From assembly GCA_028274465.1 (NCBI GenBank), contig CM051456.1, positions 122,094,880-122,158,879 of the forward strand: DNA of 64,000 nucleotides, written 5' to 3'. The notes beneath the pieces were generated by a model. The model was not told the origin of the DNA and did not search any database. It worked only from the letters and a program-made list of their open reading frames with translations. Numbering within the stretch: the stretch's first letter is position 1; the number at the start of each line of letters is the position of its first letter. The stretch is from Plantago ovata. Its lineage: Eukaryota > Streptophyta > Magnoliopsida > Lamiales > Plantaginaceae. Below are positions 47,059 to 60,674 of this stretch, piece by piece. Made by a program: the position numbers and the translations under genes.

Positions 47059-47809
47059 GGAAAAAATTGATAAAAATCCCGAAACTATTACTCATTTGAG
47101 ATTTGCCTCCCAAATTAATAATTTTGGTGATTAATCCCCTCAACTATTATATGTTTGAGACAATGCCTCCTAAAGTGACTTTTTTTAGTTAAATAAATAG
47201 ATAAAATAATATTTATAGGTGTTTAAATTTTATATATTCAACACATAAAATATTTATTCATATTTCATGGTTACTAAGTTATATTTCACATGACATTTAA
47301 AAATTACAAAATATATTTTCTCTGTAATTACTTTATATTGGTCTTTTCAAGTTATTTTTACCACAAATTACTTTAAATTACATTGAAAAATATATAAATA
47401 ATATTATATTTATCATCAAAGTACTTTAAGTATAATTTCACAGCATATTTATATATTTGTTTACATTATAAATTAAAACCAATTCGTTGTCAAAATGTTT
47501 TAAAAGCATTTAATAAAAAAAAAAAATAAAGGTAATGGAAGATGAACTAATTATAAATTATTTCAAAACTATAAAATAAAGTTTGAACGACACTTAAACA
47601 TCATGATAATCGACAAAAATAAATTTTGCATGACAACATTTAAAAAATTAACATATTTGGTTGATTTATTAAGAGTTTATTATTAAATTTTTAACATGAG
47701 GGGCATGGTCTAAAAAACATGATAGTTGAGGCGGTCAATCACCAAATTTAATAGTTTGGGGGACATAGTTTCAAAATAATAATATTTGAGGGGGTTTGAT
47801 CAATTTTTT
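47059..47809. mobile_element. MULE-like MITE with long inverted ends
   Basis: CTAAATTAAA occurs on both sides (47049-47058 and 47810-47819) as a 9-10-bp target duplication. The ends GGAAAAAATTGAT and ATCAATTTTTTC are inverted, and pairing continues for about 100 bp (TTTGGTGATTAATCCCCTCA against its inverse near 47720). The interior is very AT-rich without coding. Size and duplication length fit a Mutator-like non-autonomous element. Confidence 0.75.
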
Positions 47810-47819
47810 CTAAATTAAA

Positions 47820-48375
47820 CTAGTGAAGTAAAAAGTGTCGGTGGCTAACGGTTGTAAAATTGTTAAGCTGATTCATTGATTTCAGTCATTCAATCTGCGC
47901 TGAAAGCTCAGAGCACTAGTGCAATTCTTCTACACGCTGCAGTTATTTGACTTTGTCAAAAAGAGGCCTTTTCTTTCCCTTTTCCCTTTCTTGAATTTTT
48001 ATGTGTTGATGATAAAAAGAGAAGGTTTTTGTTATTCTTTACATTATCTCAAGCACTATGGTCTATGGATGCCATGATAACTGCCGACACTTTGTACCAT
48101 AAACATTTACGGTAGAGGGTGGAAAGCCTAAGGGAGAGCCCCTTCAATATAATCATGTATATATAACTCCCCCTCACTTAAATTTCTGAATCCATCCCAC
48201 CATATCATACGTAATTAACCTGCTATTCTAAATATACAGTAGAACAATATAATAAGATTATATAACAACATTTTGTCTTGTAAAACATCTTAAGCAGCTT
48301 CTAAAAGTTGATTAGAATCCGGAATTTCACTTTGAGTCAGGATGCTGGGGGCGCGCAACTCGTTTTCTTTTTTCT
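47820..48375. other. intergenic, no gene recognised
   Basis: No supported gene or transposon ends. Confidence 0.5.
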
Positions 48376-48503
48376 AGAGTTAGTTTTGCTATTGCTAAGG
48401 GAGTGGGGGTACAACTTATTTCTCGGCTGCCCACTAATTTTGTGTAAAACATAGTGTTTTTTTAATTTATTGAATTCCACTTTATAATAATAATAATAAT
48501 AAT
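48376..48503 (+). mobile_element. severely 5'-truncated non-LTR element with (TAA)n tail
   Basis: Encodes the last 22 residues of the neighbouring element's protein (VSFAIAKGVGVQLISRLPTN), followed by a short 3' UTR and (TAA)n at 48483-48503. The full copy begins directly after this tract. Confidence 0.85.
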
Positions 48504-51500
48504 CCTGGCGTGATTCGATCGACGCATCAAAGATGGGAAATTGAAGAACCATGCGATGATTCGGTGGATGAAAAGCAAGAATCATAATAATTTTGGAAAC
48601 CATATACGATCAATCAACACGGAGAATCTTTTTTTATCAATGCGGCGGACGATTATTTTCAAGGATGGAGGAGATCTACATGGCTTTTTAGAAGGATCAT
48701 ATTCAATTCTTTGATCGGCTATTCAAATCATCTTTGCACGGTGCTTCCTGGAATGGCTGATCAATTCACCTACGTTCTTGTTGCCGCAGTCTTCGTTCGG
48801 GTTTAGTTCTTGTCCCTGTCTTCTTTATTGTGTCGGTTTGGGTTTCATAATTTTTTGGGTACTGTTCCTGGCCTTGTTGGTTTTTTCTTTTTCTTTTGTA
48901 GTGCCCTGTTTTTCGCGTGGTTTGATTTGGTTGTTTATTAAATGCCTGAGGTTGTGCGGTTTCATTGTCCGTTTGTTGGACTTTCTGAGTGTCAGGACGG
49001 CAGTGGGAATGGTCTTACTAGTAGTTATTTAGTTACCCACATGCGTGATCGCCATTTTTGTGGTGAGGCACAGGTTGTCACACGTAATGCTCTTGCTACT
49101 AGTTCGCCTGTTTATCTGTCTGCTGAAGCTACTTTGAGGCGGATGGGTCGTTGGCTGTGTGGGATTTGTCTTACTACTCATACAGTTCGTGCGCGGTGTC
49201 GACATGACCGTAACAATGTTGTGGAGGCTCCTGATAGTGGTGATGGTGTGGTTCGTTTCACTATGTTTGACATCCCTGTACCTCGCTCTCTGGATGCTTC
49301 TTCGCCTGCTAGTATTGTTGTGCCTGATACTTAGGGTTTTTCGCTGGCTTCTCTTGATGCTTTGTTGGCTAAGGGGTTACGTACTGTCAAGTCGATCCCT
49401 CCTAAGTGTCGCCTGGGGTTTTCGCGTGTTTTGAAGGGGGCTTTGGATTCTGTGGTTTCTTCTCCAGATGACCTTTCCTGTTGGATTCGTTTGCTTGCGC
49501 TACCTCTTTGTATGCTGAGGACTTTTTCTCCGAGGAGTAGTCTTGAGTGTAGGGCAGTTGTTAGGGGACAGCGTCAGGAGGAGTGCATTACTTCTGCCCT
49601 TCGTACTTGGGACGCCGCTGGGGGTAGTTTACAACTGCTTCGTGACACTTTGGCCGCGGATACGCCTTCTTTTCGTCAGGAGTCAGATCCAGATTTGGGT
49701 GAAGCCAATATTCGACAGTGTCTCAGGAAGGTAAGTGATGGGCATTATTCTGCAGCTGTTCGGGTTCTTTCTTCCTCTGGTGTTGCTCCTTATTCGGTTG
49801 ATACTTTGGAGGCTTTGAAGGAAAAGCACCCTTCTGCTCCTTCCCCTATCTTGGCTCCTTTACTGGCTGGTCTTTGTCCCCTTTCTGCCTCCAGTACTAC
49901 TGTCAGAGATATGATTCGTAGTTTCCCTCGATGAACCTCTTGTGGTCGAGATGGTCTGCGAGCTCAACACTTATTGGATTGTCTGGGCGGTGCTGCTGTT
50001 GCTCTCTCGGATGATTTGATCACCTCTATCACTTGGGTGGTTCATCTTTTCTTGGAGGGTAAGTGCCCGCATGTTTTGGGTGAGTATATTGCTAGTGCTC
50101 CCCTCACTCCGCTGGTTAAGTCGGGTGGCGGTTTACGTCCTATTGCTGTGGGTACTGTTTGGCGTCGCCATGTCTCTAAGGTGGGTGTTGTTTTGGTTGG
50201 CCCCTCTTTATCTGGGTATTTTGACGGTCTTCAATTTGGTGTTGGGGTACCTTGTGGCGGTGAGGCTATTCTTCACGCCTTGAGTCGGCTAGTGGAGGCG
50301 AGAGGCAGTGAGGTGGGCTTGACCATGTTGTTAGTTGACTTTCAGAATGCTTTCAACATGGTCGATCGTGAGGTTCTGTTGCTTGAGGTTCGTCGTCGTT
50401 GCCCCGGTCTTTCCCGTTGGGTTGAGTTCTGTTTTCCAGTCCGGCCAGGTTGTACTATGGGGAGCACATTCTTTGGTCTAGTCAGGGGGTCCAGCAGGGC
50501 GATCCTTTGGGTCCTCTTCTTTTTGCTTTGGTTTTACACCCGTTGGTTTGTAAGATCAGAGATTCTTTTGACTTATCCTTGCAGGCTTGGTATTTGGATG
50601 ACGACACCATTGTCGGAGATACCTTAGTTGTGGGAAAGGTCTTAGAGATGATCTTGGTGGACGGCCCACGTTCTGGACTTCACCTCAATGTTCACAAGAC
50701 TGAGAGTTTTTGGCCTCTAGAAGATCCGAGGAGTAGGATTCCTGGTGTTTTTCCTCCTTCTATCGCCAGGCCACTCCGTGGGGTCAAAGTTCTCGGGGGT
50801 TCGGTTAGTGTGTGCCCTGGTTTCAGCAGTGAGCTTGTGGTGAAGAGGGTGAATAAGACTATCGAGCTTATGGACTCTGTCGCGAAGCTTAATGATCCGC
50901 AGTGTGAGTTGTTGCTGCTTCGTGCTTGTACGGGCATTTCGAAGCTCTATTTTACTTTGCGCACTTGCCCTCCCGTTTTCTTTCAGTCGGCCCAGTTTTC
51001 TTTTGATCGGGCTCTCAGATCCTCCTTGGAGCGTATTGTTACGGCGTCGGACCCCGGTTTTGGTGATTGGCAGTGGCGTCTTGCTACTTTGCCCTTTTCT
51101 TTTGGGGGGCTTGGTGTTTATTCTGCTATGGATGTTCGCCATTATGCCTTCGTTGCTTCTCGTCTTCAGTCTGCTGGTTTGCAGGCTAAGCTTCTGTGTC
51201 CTTCTGGTGTCACTTCTCTTGGACCTGCTTTTGATGGTGCCCGGTCTTTGTTTGTTGAGACCACAGGTTCTGACCTTTTGAGTAACCCTAGTGAGATCGC
51301 TGCACCAAGACTTATAAAAAGACTGGCAGCTATATATTTCACGAAGGTTGCTGCTTCTGCGGAATCTGTTTTCTCTTTATCCCCACGTCAGGTAGCTCTT
51401 TGGAAGTTTCAGCGGGGTGCCCATTCTTCTGATTGGTTGCGTGTAGTTCCTATTTCTGGTTTGGGACAGACAATGAACGGGAGAACTTACATGTGTGTTC

Positions 51501-52133
51501 TGGGTTATCGGCTTGGTGTTGCATTGTTTCCGGTGTACTTGCCCTGCTCTTCTTGCTCTCGGATTTTTGATGGAGATGTGTTTGGTGATCATGCGGTGTC
51601 ATGTGCTGGGGTGGTGGGTATCAAGCACCGACATAACCTCGTTCGAGACACTCTCTTGGATGTCTGTTTCCGGTCTGGCATTTCTGCTGGTAAAGAAGTG
51701 GATATTGGTTTGAGCGGCGGGAGTGATAGGTCCCTCCGTCCTGCAGACTTGCTCCTTTATGCTTGGGATAGGGGACGGGATGTGTGTGTGGATCTGACCG
51801 GGTCTTCCCCTTTGACCCGGTCTGGGTTGGTGGACTTTGTGCCTGGACATGCGGTTTCTGATGCTGCCAAGCGCAAGTGTGCGAAGTATCGGGACTTGTG
51901 TGCAGCTAATGGATATGGATTCCTTCCTTTCTCTTTCTCGACACTTGGGGAGTTGAATGTTGATGCTGTTGAGTTGCTTGTTAGAGTTCGGGGTTTCGCT
52001 TTGGCTCAGGATACTGGAGCGCGTGCTGCTCATCATATTTTCCCTAGGATTAGTTTTGCTATTGCTAAGGGAGTGGGAGCCCAGCTTGTTTCTCGGCTGC
52101 CCACTAATTTTGTGTAAACTTTCTTTGTTTTTG

Positions 52134-52171
<38 letters not shown>
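48504..52171 (+). mobile_element. near full-length non-LTR retrotransposon, restriction-like endonuclease type, (TAA)n tail
   Basis: The element follows the (TAA)n tail of a truncated relative without a gap. It has a leader of about 440 bp, then one long protein with N-terminal zinc fingers, reverse transcriptase and a C-terminal zinc knuckle with a restriction-like endonuclease. It ends in a short 3' UTR and (TAA)n at 52134-52171. This order is that of R2/R4/Utopia-type elements, not plant L1. It is more GC-rich than the surrounding DNA. Two in-frame stops and one frameshift show it is inactive now. Confidence 0.85.
48942..52117 (+). pseudogene. non-LTR retrotransposon protein: zinc fingers, reverse transcriptase, RLE endonuclease
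   Basis: About 1,060 codons in one frame, interrupted by TAG at 49332-49334 and TGA at 49932-49934 and a frame change near 50445. N-terminal zinc-finger-like regions are HCPFVGL with THMRDRH, and CGICLTTHTVRARCRH. The reverse transcriptase has PIAVGTVWRR, VDFQNAFNMVDRE (motif A), QGDPLGPLLFALV (motif B, about 50495), WYLDDDTIVGD (motif C, about 50591) and GLHLNVHKTES. Downstream is CSSC with GDHAVSC (CCHC knuckle, about 51550). Then RPADLLLYAWDRGRDVCVDL (about 51735-51795) matches the PD-x-D type nuclease core, which nicks target DNA to prime reverse transcription. The start is uncertain; 48942 is the first ATG of the frame. Clade placement is inference. Confidence 0.85.
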
Positions 52172-53746
52172 CCAATGACAGGTAAAAAAAAAAAATAAAT
52201 AAAAAAAATTACTTATGCTCAAGCTACTTTATATTGCGTTATAAAATTTCATACCGAAGCTGAGTTTCACTAAAACCGTAAAAATTGGCTTATAAACCCA
52301 TATTAAAAAGCTCTTCCAAACATCCCTTGTAAGAATTCAATGGAATGAAGGAGTTACAACGAGAGTTTCCATTATGCATGATGAGGTCAAGAGTGGATAA
52401 GAAATAAAGAGAAATCAAGTCACCTTGTGTTGTCTGTCTTTCTCAATTCCTAATTTAAGTAAAGCATGCTACTGCTTTTCTCCTCACTTTGATATCCTTT
52501 ACTGGGATATTATGACCTATCACCTTCATCACTTCATTGGATACCTATTCCTTTATTTCCATGGCTACAAACTTGCCTCAACATCTAAAGAAAACTCACA
52601 AGGAAAGTTACTCCATCTTTCCTAATATGGATTTAATCTAATCCCACAAGATACACCCATACCAGATACGAATTCGATATCCCCACGCCTATTTTTTCCC
52701 GACTACTGCCATTTCGACCCCTAATAAAAATATTTCCAAAACTGACCTCACATAATCACACACATTATTCAGAAAAGTTCCAACCAGAAGAACCTGATAG
52801 CCCTAGGATTTCCTAGCAGTACAAACACAAAAAATAGATGGACATGACAACCAACCAAAAGAATCCATTATGATTTATGATCCTCAGAATAATAACATAG
52901 CATACACAGCTGGAGAATCTTTTGGCAGTACATCAACATACAAGTTATTGCATACACATGTGTACCAAAAGTGATTTCTTTATGCAGCCCATGCAGCAAA
53001 GCTGATGCTGAATGCAACAATATTACCCAACTTGGAAATAAATTTCTACTTGCTAGAACTAGTAAAAGACTACAAAGTACAAACACTGATCATTTATTTC
53101 AGTCATAATTTATTTCACATGCTCGTCTTTGTTTTATTCACAGTTAGCTCCTTTTTTATTCTCTTGGAGTTCATTTTTACTGCTACCATAGGATGGAATG
53201 GTATCTAGTCAAACATGGGCAAATGTGAGGAATTTAGGAATGGTATTATGCAATAGTCGTGCAAGGTCCAGCACTCTGTAAAGCTTTCCTGTGCAGGAAC
53301 ATAAACAATAAAACAAATTCTAGCAAAATAAATATGCCAGAGTTTGTGTTGGCATATAACAAGGAGCTGGCACAGTGTCATGATAGGATTAAGTTTCAAT
53401 ATTCGAACTATGCCCACAGGATAGCACCTGGTTTGACATATTGACTGCAAACTAGAGATAGGCGTTTAAACAGAAGGATCAACATTCTAATGTCCAGGAT
53501 AATAATCCAGCATGAGAAACATAGATATACAGTATCATATATGCAATAAATTTGAACGTGTCCAAAAACTTATTCATTGAGCAAGAGAACTATATTCAAA
53601 CTTACAAAGCACACAGACAGAATGTTGTCAAGTTAAACATGAATACTGATTTAATTCATTCAAATAATTGATTATTGCCATTGTCTTCACAAGGCAGGTC
53701 AATGAATCTCCACCATTGCAGATATAGAACTGTAAAACAAGAGAGA
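52172..53746. other. intergenic and 3' flank of the COX7c-like gene
   Basis: No gene recognised. The part near 53450-53746 is probably the 3' UTR of the minus-strand gene. Confidence 0.45.
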
Positions 53747-56100
53747 TTACCCTGAAGCAGTCTTCTTCTGCTGAAAGACGACTGCATAAACCGGGACTGC
53801 AACACCAATGCTAAATGCAGTGAGAACACCAAGACTCATCTTCAGTTTCTGATTTTTCATCCTGTCCAAGTTGTACATGTGTTTTGCATGAAGATAATAG
53901 GGCTCATCATGCCCATGAGCATGTCCTCCCATCTTCTTGACACTAGTTGAGTGAATTCCCCTATTCACTGCCACAAAACAGATCCACTTTTCCATAAGGG
54001 CACATATGAGAAAGCCATTGTAAATTTCGAAAATGTATGATATTAGATTTTTAAGCCCGTCTAATTTTTAAAGTAAAAGATGAATGGTTGTTGTGGCATA
54101 GTTACTCATAATGCTCAATTCAAATGCAATAACATATGCAGTTCATAAAACAATGGGATAAATAACAAAAACACATCCTGGTGTATAAAGTAAGTAAACT
54201 AATACATGTTCTGGGGAAAACACCAACACCATGTCCTTCTCTAAAGTCTGAAGCCTGGTCGAGTATGTGCCTTATCAACTGTTTTCAGTACCTCAAAAGA
54301 ATATATAACCAACAATTTTCAAAAAAGATTTTCTTGAACGTTGTATAAGATTTATCACTGCTTTTTCTCAGATATCAATGTTCATTGACAGTATGCTTAT
54401 GCTGGATGATGATATTGCTATATCTCATGTTTAAGATGCGCACCAAAGCACAAACTTTGGGCATCAATATTTCAGTTTTAGCGGCACAGATGTCTTTAAC
54501 AGATTCATGAAGTGGCAGATGAGTTATAAAGTGAGTGTGGAAGGGAAGAAATTGAATGGATAAAATTATGTATTAGATGATGTAGGCTCATAGGTAGTGA
54601 TATGTTTGAGATTCATCATTCTCAACTCTCAATAAATGCTTTCACATATGATATGGTCAAAATATGTGGGCACAAAAAATTATGAAAAAGACTTCGATTG
54701 GAGGCTAACAATGTTTCAGTAGGTCTCAGGAAAACAAAACGTAAGTGTGGAAAGGAAGGGAGAAAGTGGAACAGGCATACCATTTTCTCACTATTCAAAT
54801 CTAATTATTCATTCACATGCTGTGACCCTCAGGATCAACAACTGTTCCCACTGTTTAACCTTCCTAAATCTCAGTCTTAAGATATTGCTCCCGATTTCTG
54901 TTGGTTATTGTCAGTAAATACCTTATGGAAGAATGTGATAGAGAATACAGCAAGTCTAGCACTGTTTTCCTAACTTCATTTTTTGTCTTGCAGTTGGATC
55001 ATGGATGAAAATAGAACTACTAAGTGACAAAAATATCAAGTCAACAGACAGAATCAGAATACCCGTCAAGTAGTTTGATAGAAACAAAAAGAAAAAAATC
55101 AAGCCAACCTGCAGCATCAGGTCATTCTAATGCACTGCAATTATTTTCTACATAAACTATTCTAAACTCAGGCACATCATGATCAAGCTAGACGTGATAT
55201 ATATGCAGTGCAGCAGGTGCAGTTCCGGAAAGCAATACGATATAGGAAACAACCAAGGAACAAAACTTAACTACTAATCATTTCATGCTTATATGCTTCT
55301 TAATCCTCAAAGATCAAGTTGGCAAGATCTAAATTCGAAGAGACAAAATCATAATACCCCATTCCCATTAAGCAATTCACTGGAGATAAAAAGAAATAGC
55401 AGAGAAAAAGTGCAGGAATGGCTTGTAGTAATAATTTTCTATAAACATGCAATATGTATAAGAAAATAAATCAACCATTAATCATTTCACACTTACAATT
55501 CTTAATTCTTAAAAATCACAATAATCAAACTAAGAATCAAATTGTATAAGGATGTCCACCTCAACTTATGTACATAGGTACCAAAACACTTTCCTATATC
55601 ATAGATTTGATTTTTCAGCAATACACATCATCAATATGAAGTATAAATAACAAAGAACAAAAATTAACTCTTGATCGTTTCATGTTATGTTCACACAAAT
55701 TAATTCTTAAATACCAAATAAATCACAAGAGCTTCACATCATTTACATACTAATCGTGATAAATTCGTAAGGAATAAAGCTAATCAACAAATCTTAATGT
55801 CATTTACATTCCTACATCCAGAATTGATTTCTGAGCAGTAATCATGATTTAAAAATTTAAACTAAGCAATAAAGGAACTCAAACCCAATTATCGTTCAGA
55901 ACAACGTTAAAAAAATACAAAAATATATATATGTATACAGAATAATCAATTTCACAAATCAATAAACAAGTTTCACTAATTTGCAGGAACAGGATCTTAG
56001 AGGCAAAAGGAAGAAGATTATCACCTGATTTCGGGAGAAGTGATGGGGCAGAGTTCATGAGCTTCGAAGCACATGATCTCAATCCGTTGTTCATTGCCAT
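53747..56100 (-). CDS. small mitochondrial inner-membrane protein, COX7c-like, 2 exons
   Basis: Exon 1 is 56100-56025 and exon 2 is 53967-53747 on the minus strand. A phase-1 GT-AG intron of 2,057 bp separates them, giving 98 residues. The N-terminus (MAMNNGLRSCASKLMNSAPS) is a typical mitochondrial targeting sequence. Then come the conserved plant block GIHSTSVKKMGGHAHGHDEP, YYLHAKHMYNLDRMKNQKLK and one membrane span (MSLGVLTAFSIGVAVPVYAV), ending FQQKKTASG. The same architecture is found in Arabidopsis At1g72020, which I believe is counted as the complex IV subunit COX7c. That identification is from memory and less certain than the gene structure. The start ATG follows a GA-rich 5' UTR. The frame is intact and probably functional. 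Confidence 0.88.
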
Positions 56101-56116
56101 TTCCACAAATGATGCA

Positions 56117-56133
56117 AGAGAGAGAGAGAGAGA
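56117..56133 (-). promoter_or_regulatory. GA/CT repeat in 5' leader of the COX7c-like gene
   Basis: AG dinucleotides on the plus strand (CT on the coding strand) 17 bp upstream of the start codon, as often seen in plant leaders. Confidence 0.4.
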
Positions 56134-56465
56134 AATTAAAACTGGGGAGAATCTCTGAGATGAGCAAATTAGGGTTCGTGATTGGAGTTGAGCTTTTGTG
56201 ATGGGAGATGACTGATTCAGCTAAACGCATGCGGATTGCACGTGCGTGAAGCTATGAGGATGGCTTGCTGGGTTATGGACAAGGGCCCATTGACAAACTA
56301 AGGTCCAGTTCTCAACCACCCCATAATATGGGCCCATACAACTTTGTTTCAACATGCATACTCGGTATGTTAGGACTTAGATACACCCCCATACACCAAA
56401 TTAAAGTTAGAGTTATTGAACTTTTACATTTGAAAATTTAAGTAACGTGGTGTTTGTAAGTTGTA

Positions 56466-56719
56466 CTTCCTTTCCTCTGGTAACTTTGAAGAATCCCATT
56501 TCGTTTCGTTGACTTTTTTAATATTCAATTTGACCTCAAATTAATCAAAATTTATTATCAATTTTTTAAAAAAATCATGTTATGAAAATATAAGAATTGT
56601 ACTTTCATAATATAAAATTTTAAATTATTTTTTCACAATAACTTATGATTAATTTGAAGTCAAATCGGACATAAAAAATCAACAAAACGAAATAGATTAT
56701 TAAAAGTGACCGGAGGAAG
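56466..56719. mobile_element. Stowaway MITE
   Basis: CTTCCTTTCCTCTGGTAACT on the left and AAAGTGACCGGAGGAAG on the right are inverted, with TA flanks (56464-56465, 56720-56721). The inner blocks (GTTGACTTTTTTAATATTCA and AATTTGACC) match the family at 42529. Confidence 0.85.
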
Positions 56720-56808
56720 TAACATTCACAATCCAATATTATAACACTCCACATGGCTTGTCCAACACTTGTCTAATACTAAGTGTTTGAGTGTTCATGC
56801 ATCCGATT

Positions 56809-57165
56809 TTTTTTTTTTAAACGGCCAATTTTTTTATTAATAAAATAAATAAAAGAGCATAAGAAGTGCTCAGAAACAGTACACCAGTGATTTAAAACAA
56901 CCTAAACCGAAATATCAAGAAGAAGAAACTACACTACTACTACCAAGAGAACCAAATCCCACAAATCAAACAAGAAAACGTGGATAAATCCCAACCAAGA
57001 AACCGCCCAAAAACGAGGGATCGATAAACCCAAACACCTTACTCCAATCTTTTGCACCCCCTGATTTTCATGCTCAAAACCGTCGGAGCTACATATTCGA
57101 AACCCTGAATGAAGTAGAAACCTCTTCCTCCGGTAGTAACCAATCCAAGTTCTTTATGAAACCTC
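56809..57165 (-). mobile_element. LINE 3' fragment with 15-bp target duplication
   Basis: TTCATGCATCCGATT is present at 56794-56808 and 57166-57180. A T-run (minus-strand poly-A) lies just inside the left copy, followed by the TTATGCTC-type LINE end seen at the window start. There is no coding sequence left. Copying clearly stopped early. Confidence 0.85.
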
Positions 57166-57180
57166 TTCATGCATCCGATT

Positions 57181-57441
57181 AACACATGCAATTTTGATTT
57201 TTATGAACTTTCGCACATTCTATACTATAAGCCACAACGCACATAATTTACTTATAGATCCGATTTACTGAATGACCTCCCATTTCGTTTAACTCATTAG
57301 CCAGCCACAAGCTAGGACCGCCAGGTATCTAGCTTATTCATTAGATTGGATGTAACTGGGCTTTATATCTAATATTAAAACAAAGACAAAAGTTAATTTG
57401 AAATGGTGGTGCATGTGCATACCATATAAAAATGTGACATT
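57181..57441. other. intergenic spacer
   Basis: No gene or element recognised between the LINE fragment and the hAT MITE. Confidence 0.5.
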
Positions 57442-57449
57442 AATGTCAG

Positions 57450-58316
<867 letters not shown>

Positions 58317-59621
58317 AATGTCAGACTTCACCTTTCATGACATTGATAAAAAAGAACACACATATATACTGTAATAATAATAATCATCAGGACATCTAAG
58401 TCCGAACATTTTATCACCATTGGTACACAAAAGACAGAACTAGGAAATGAAATCACATGCAAGTTACAACAGAAAGTTGACAAACAAATCATTAAACCAC
58501 ATGACAAACTTTATGCAATTCCCTCACGACATCAGTCATTGACACTCGGTCTCTTGGAAATTCCTCTGTACATGCCAGCCCAATCTCCAGGACAGAAATC
58601 AAATGGTTCTTGGTTGGATCGGTGTCAATTCTATGACCGTGTTCCTGTAGAATGACAGGGTCTAAAACATCCATCATCTGGCCTGCAGGCAATGCACTCC
58701 AAACCATGTCACGAAGGCTCAACGAACAATTGAATTCTTCACTCGTTGGTCTTTTGCCTGTGAACAACTCTAGTAAAAGAATCCCGTAACTGTACACATC
58801 CCCTTCTGTTGTAACCTTGCCGCTCATGCCATACTCTAAAATATAAGTAATGAAAGATGACTCAGAACTGTGACTTGGTTACTTGTCAGAGAGTGAAAAA
58901 TGCATAATGCAAATGCAGATATTGGAAATCCATCATACCTGGAGCAATGTAGCCTATTGTACCCTTGATTCCAATTGAACTACTTTCGTCTTGTGTTGAG
59001 AGAACACTGGAAATAACTTTTGCCAATCCAAAATCCCCAACATGGGCAATCATCGTTTCGTCCAAAAGAATGTTGCTCGGCTTCAAGTCTCCATGAATCA
59101 CAATTGAATCTGTACTGGAATGCAGGTACTCGATTGCATACGCAACATCCATAGCAATACTCAATCTTTGCTTCATGATGAATTTACATTCTTCTTCAGC
59201 TTCATGTATGCCCCCTCCCCCAGATTTCAAGTGAATCCATTCATCCAAGTTTCCATTCTCCATGAATTCATACACCAGCGCCTTAAAATCGTTACCTTGA
59301 AAATCAGTGCCAGAACATACACTCAGCACTTTCACAAGGTTTCTATGTCTTATGCCTTTCAACGCATTGCATTCAGACAAGAAACTTCTCGAACCACCTC
59401 TAGTACCAAGATTTAGCACCTTCACTGCAATTGGAATCTGCCCATCATCAAGAGTTCCTCTATAAACTGATCCAAACTTCCCCTGACCAAGCAAATTGGA
59501 TTCAGCAAACCCACATGTGGCTCTTAGAAGATCTGCGTATGATAGCCTCACAAGTTCGACTGCTAATGAGGGTGTGGAAGACTTATCTTTTTTCAGCACT
59601 CGTCCCTTGGATTTATTCATG

Positions 59622-59677
59622 TAGAAGCATGCAGCTAAAATGATGGATATAGAAGCATGCAGCTAAAATGATGGATA
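59622..59677. repeat. 28-bp tandem duplication breaking the receptor kinase frame
   Basis: Two exact copies (59622-59649, 59650-59677) beginning TAGAAGCATGCAGC. 28 is not a multiple of 3, so it separates the LRR/membrane frame (59613-60056) from the kinase frame (58886-59620). Confidence 0.95.
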
Positions 59678-60674
59678 TAGATGCAATACTTACTACCGGA
59701 ATCAAGATCTTCAGTGCTGTAGAAGAGAGTTTTTCTTTGGATCTTTTTGATGAGCAAAGAGGAAGGCCGTGTAGTGATCTAATACCCCCACACAATTTCT
59801 CGTTTCCTTCAAGTGAGACACTGCTGCTATTCAGAAACACTCCCAGAGTTGGGACTTCACCTTCCAACTCGTTGAAAGACAAATTCAAATACACGAGACT
59901 TAGTCCACCAAAAAATCTTGGCATTTCCCCAGAAAGATTATTTTGGGACAGATCCATATATTGCACACCCCTTAAAGTTCCTAATGCATCTGGTATTGCT
60001 CCATGGAGGGAATTGTGCTCTAGATTCAGTTTTTCCAGTGCGATGCAGCTACTCAAGGAATTTGGAATGGTTCCTGATAATCTATTACTTCGTATGAGAT
60101 AAGTCCAGACCTGCCAGATTTACTAGTGAACCAACTTCTGAAGGAATAGGACCCGTGAAGGCATTGTGAGACAGGTCGAAACATATTGAGATGGATGAAA
60201 GTATCATGATTTCAGGAGGTATTGAACCAGTGAGATTGTTATAAGAAATGCCTAAGTCAAGCAATTTGGAACAGTTGCCAAGACTTATTGGTATGTTGCC
60301 AGATAAACTGTTTTGGGATAACTGTAAAGTGTTTAACAATGTAAGGTTACCAAAGGAGAAAGGTATGCCGTTTGTAAATCTATTTTGAGAAAGCTCAAGT
60401 GTTTGGAGCTTATTAAGTTTACCTATATCAGAAGGAATCGGGCCACTAAGATCATTATAGTTTAACTGAAAAAAAGTTAGACCCAACAGGTTTACGATAC
60501 CACATGGAATTCTTCCATGTAGCTGATTCTCACCTAGAGCTAAGACACTAATACGGCTTGAAAGATTTGCAATGGAGTTTGGTAAAATGCCACTGAGTAG
60601 ATTGTCACCGATATGAAAAACTGTGAGCATTGTGCAGTTTTTCAAAGATGAAATGAAGTTTAGACCCCCTTCCA

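Noticed and set aside
50717..52222. Antisense open frames across the non-LTR element
   Set aside because: Shadows of the plus-strand protein, with no domain of their own.
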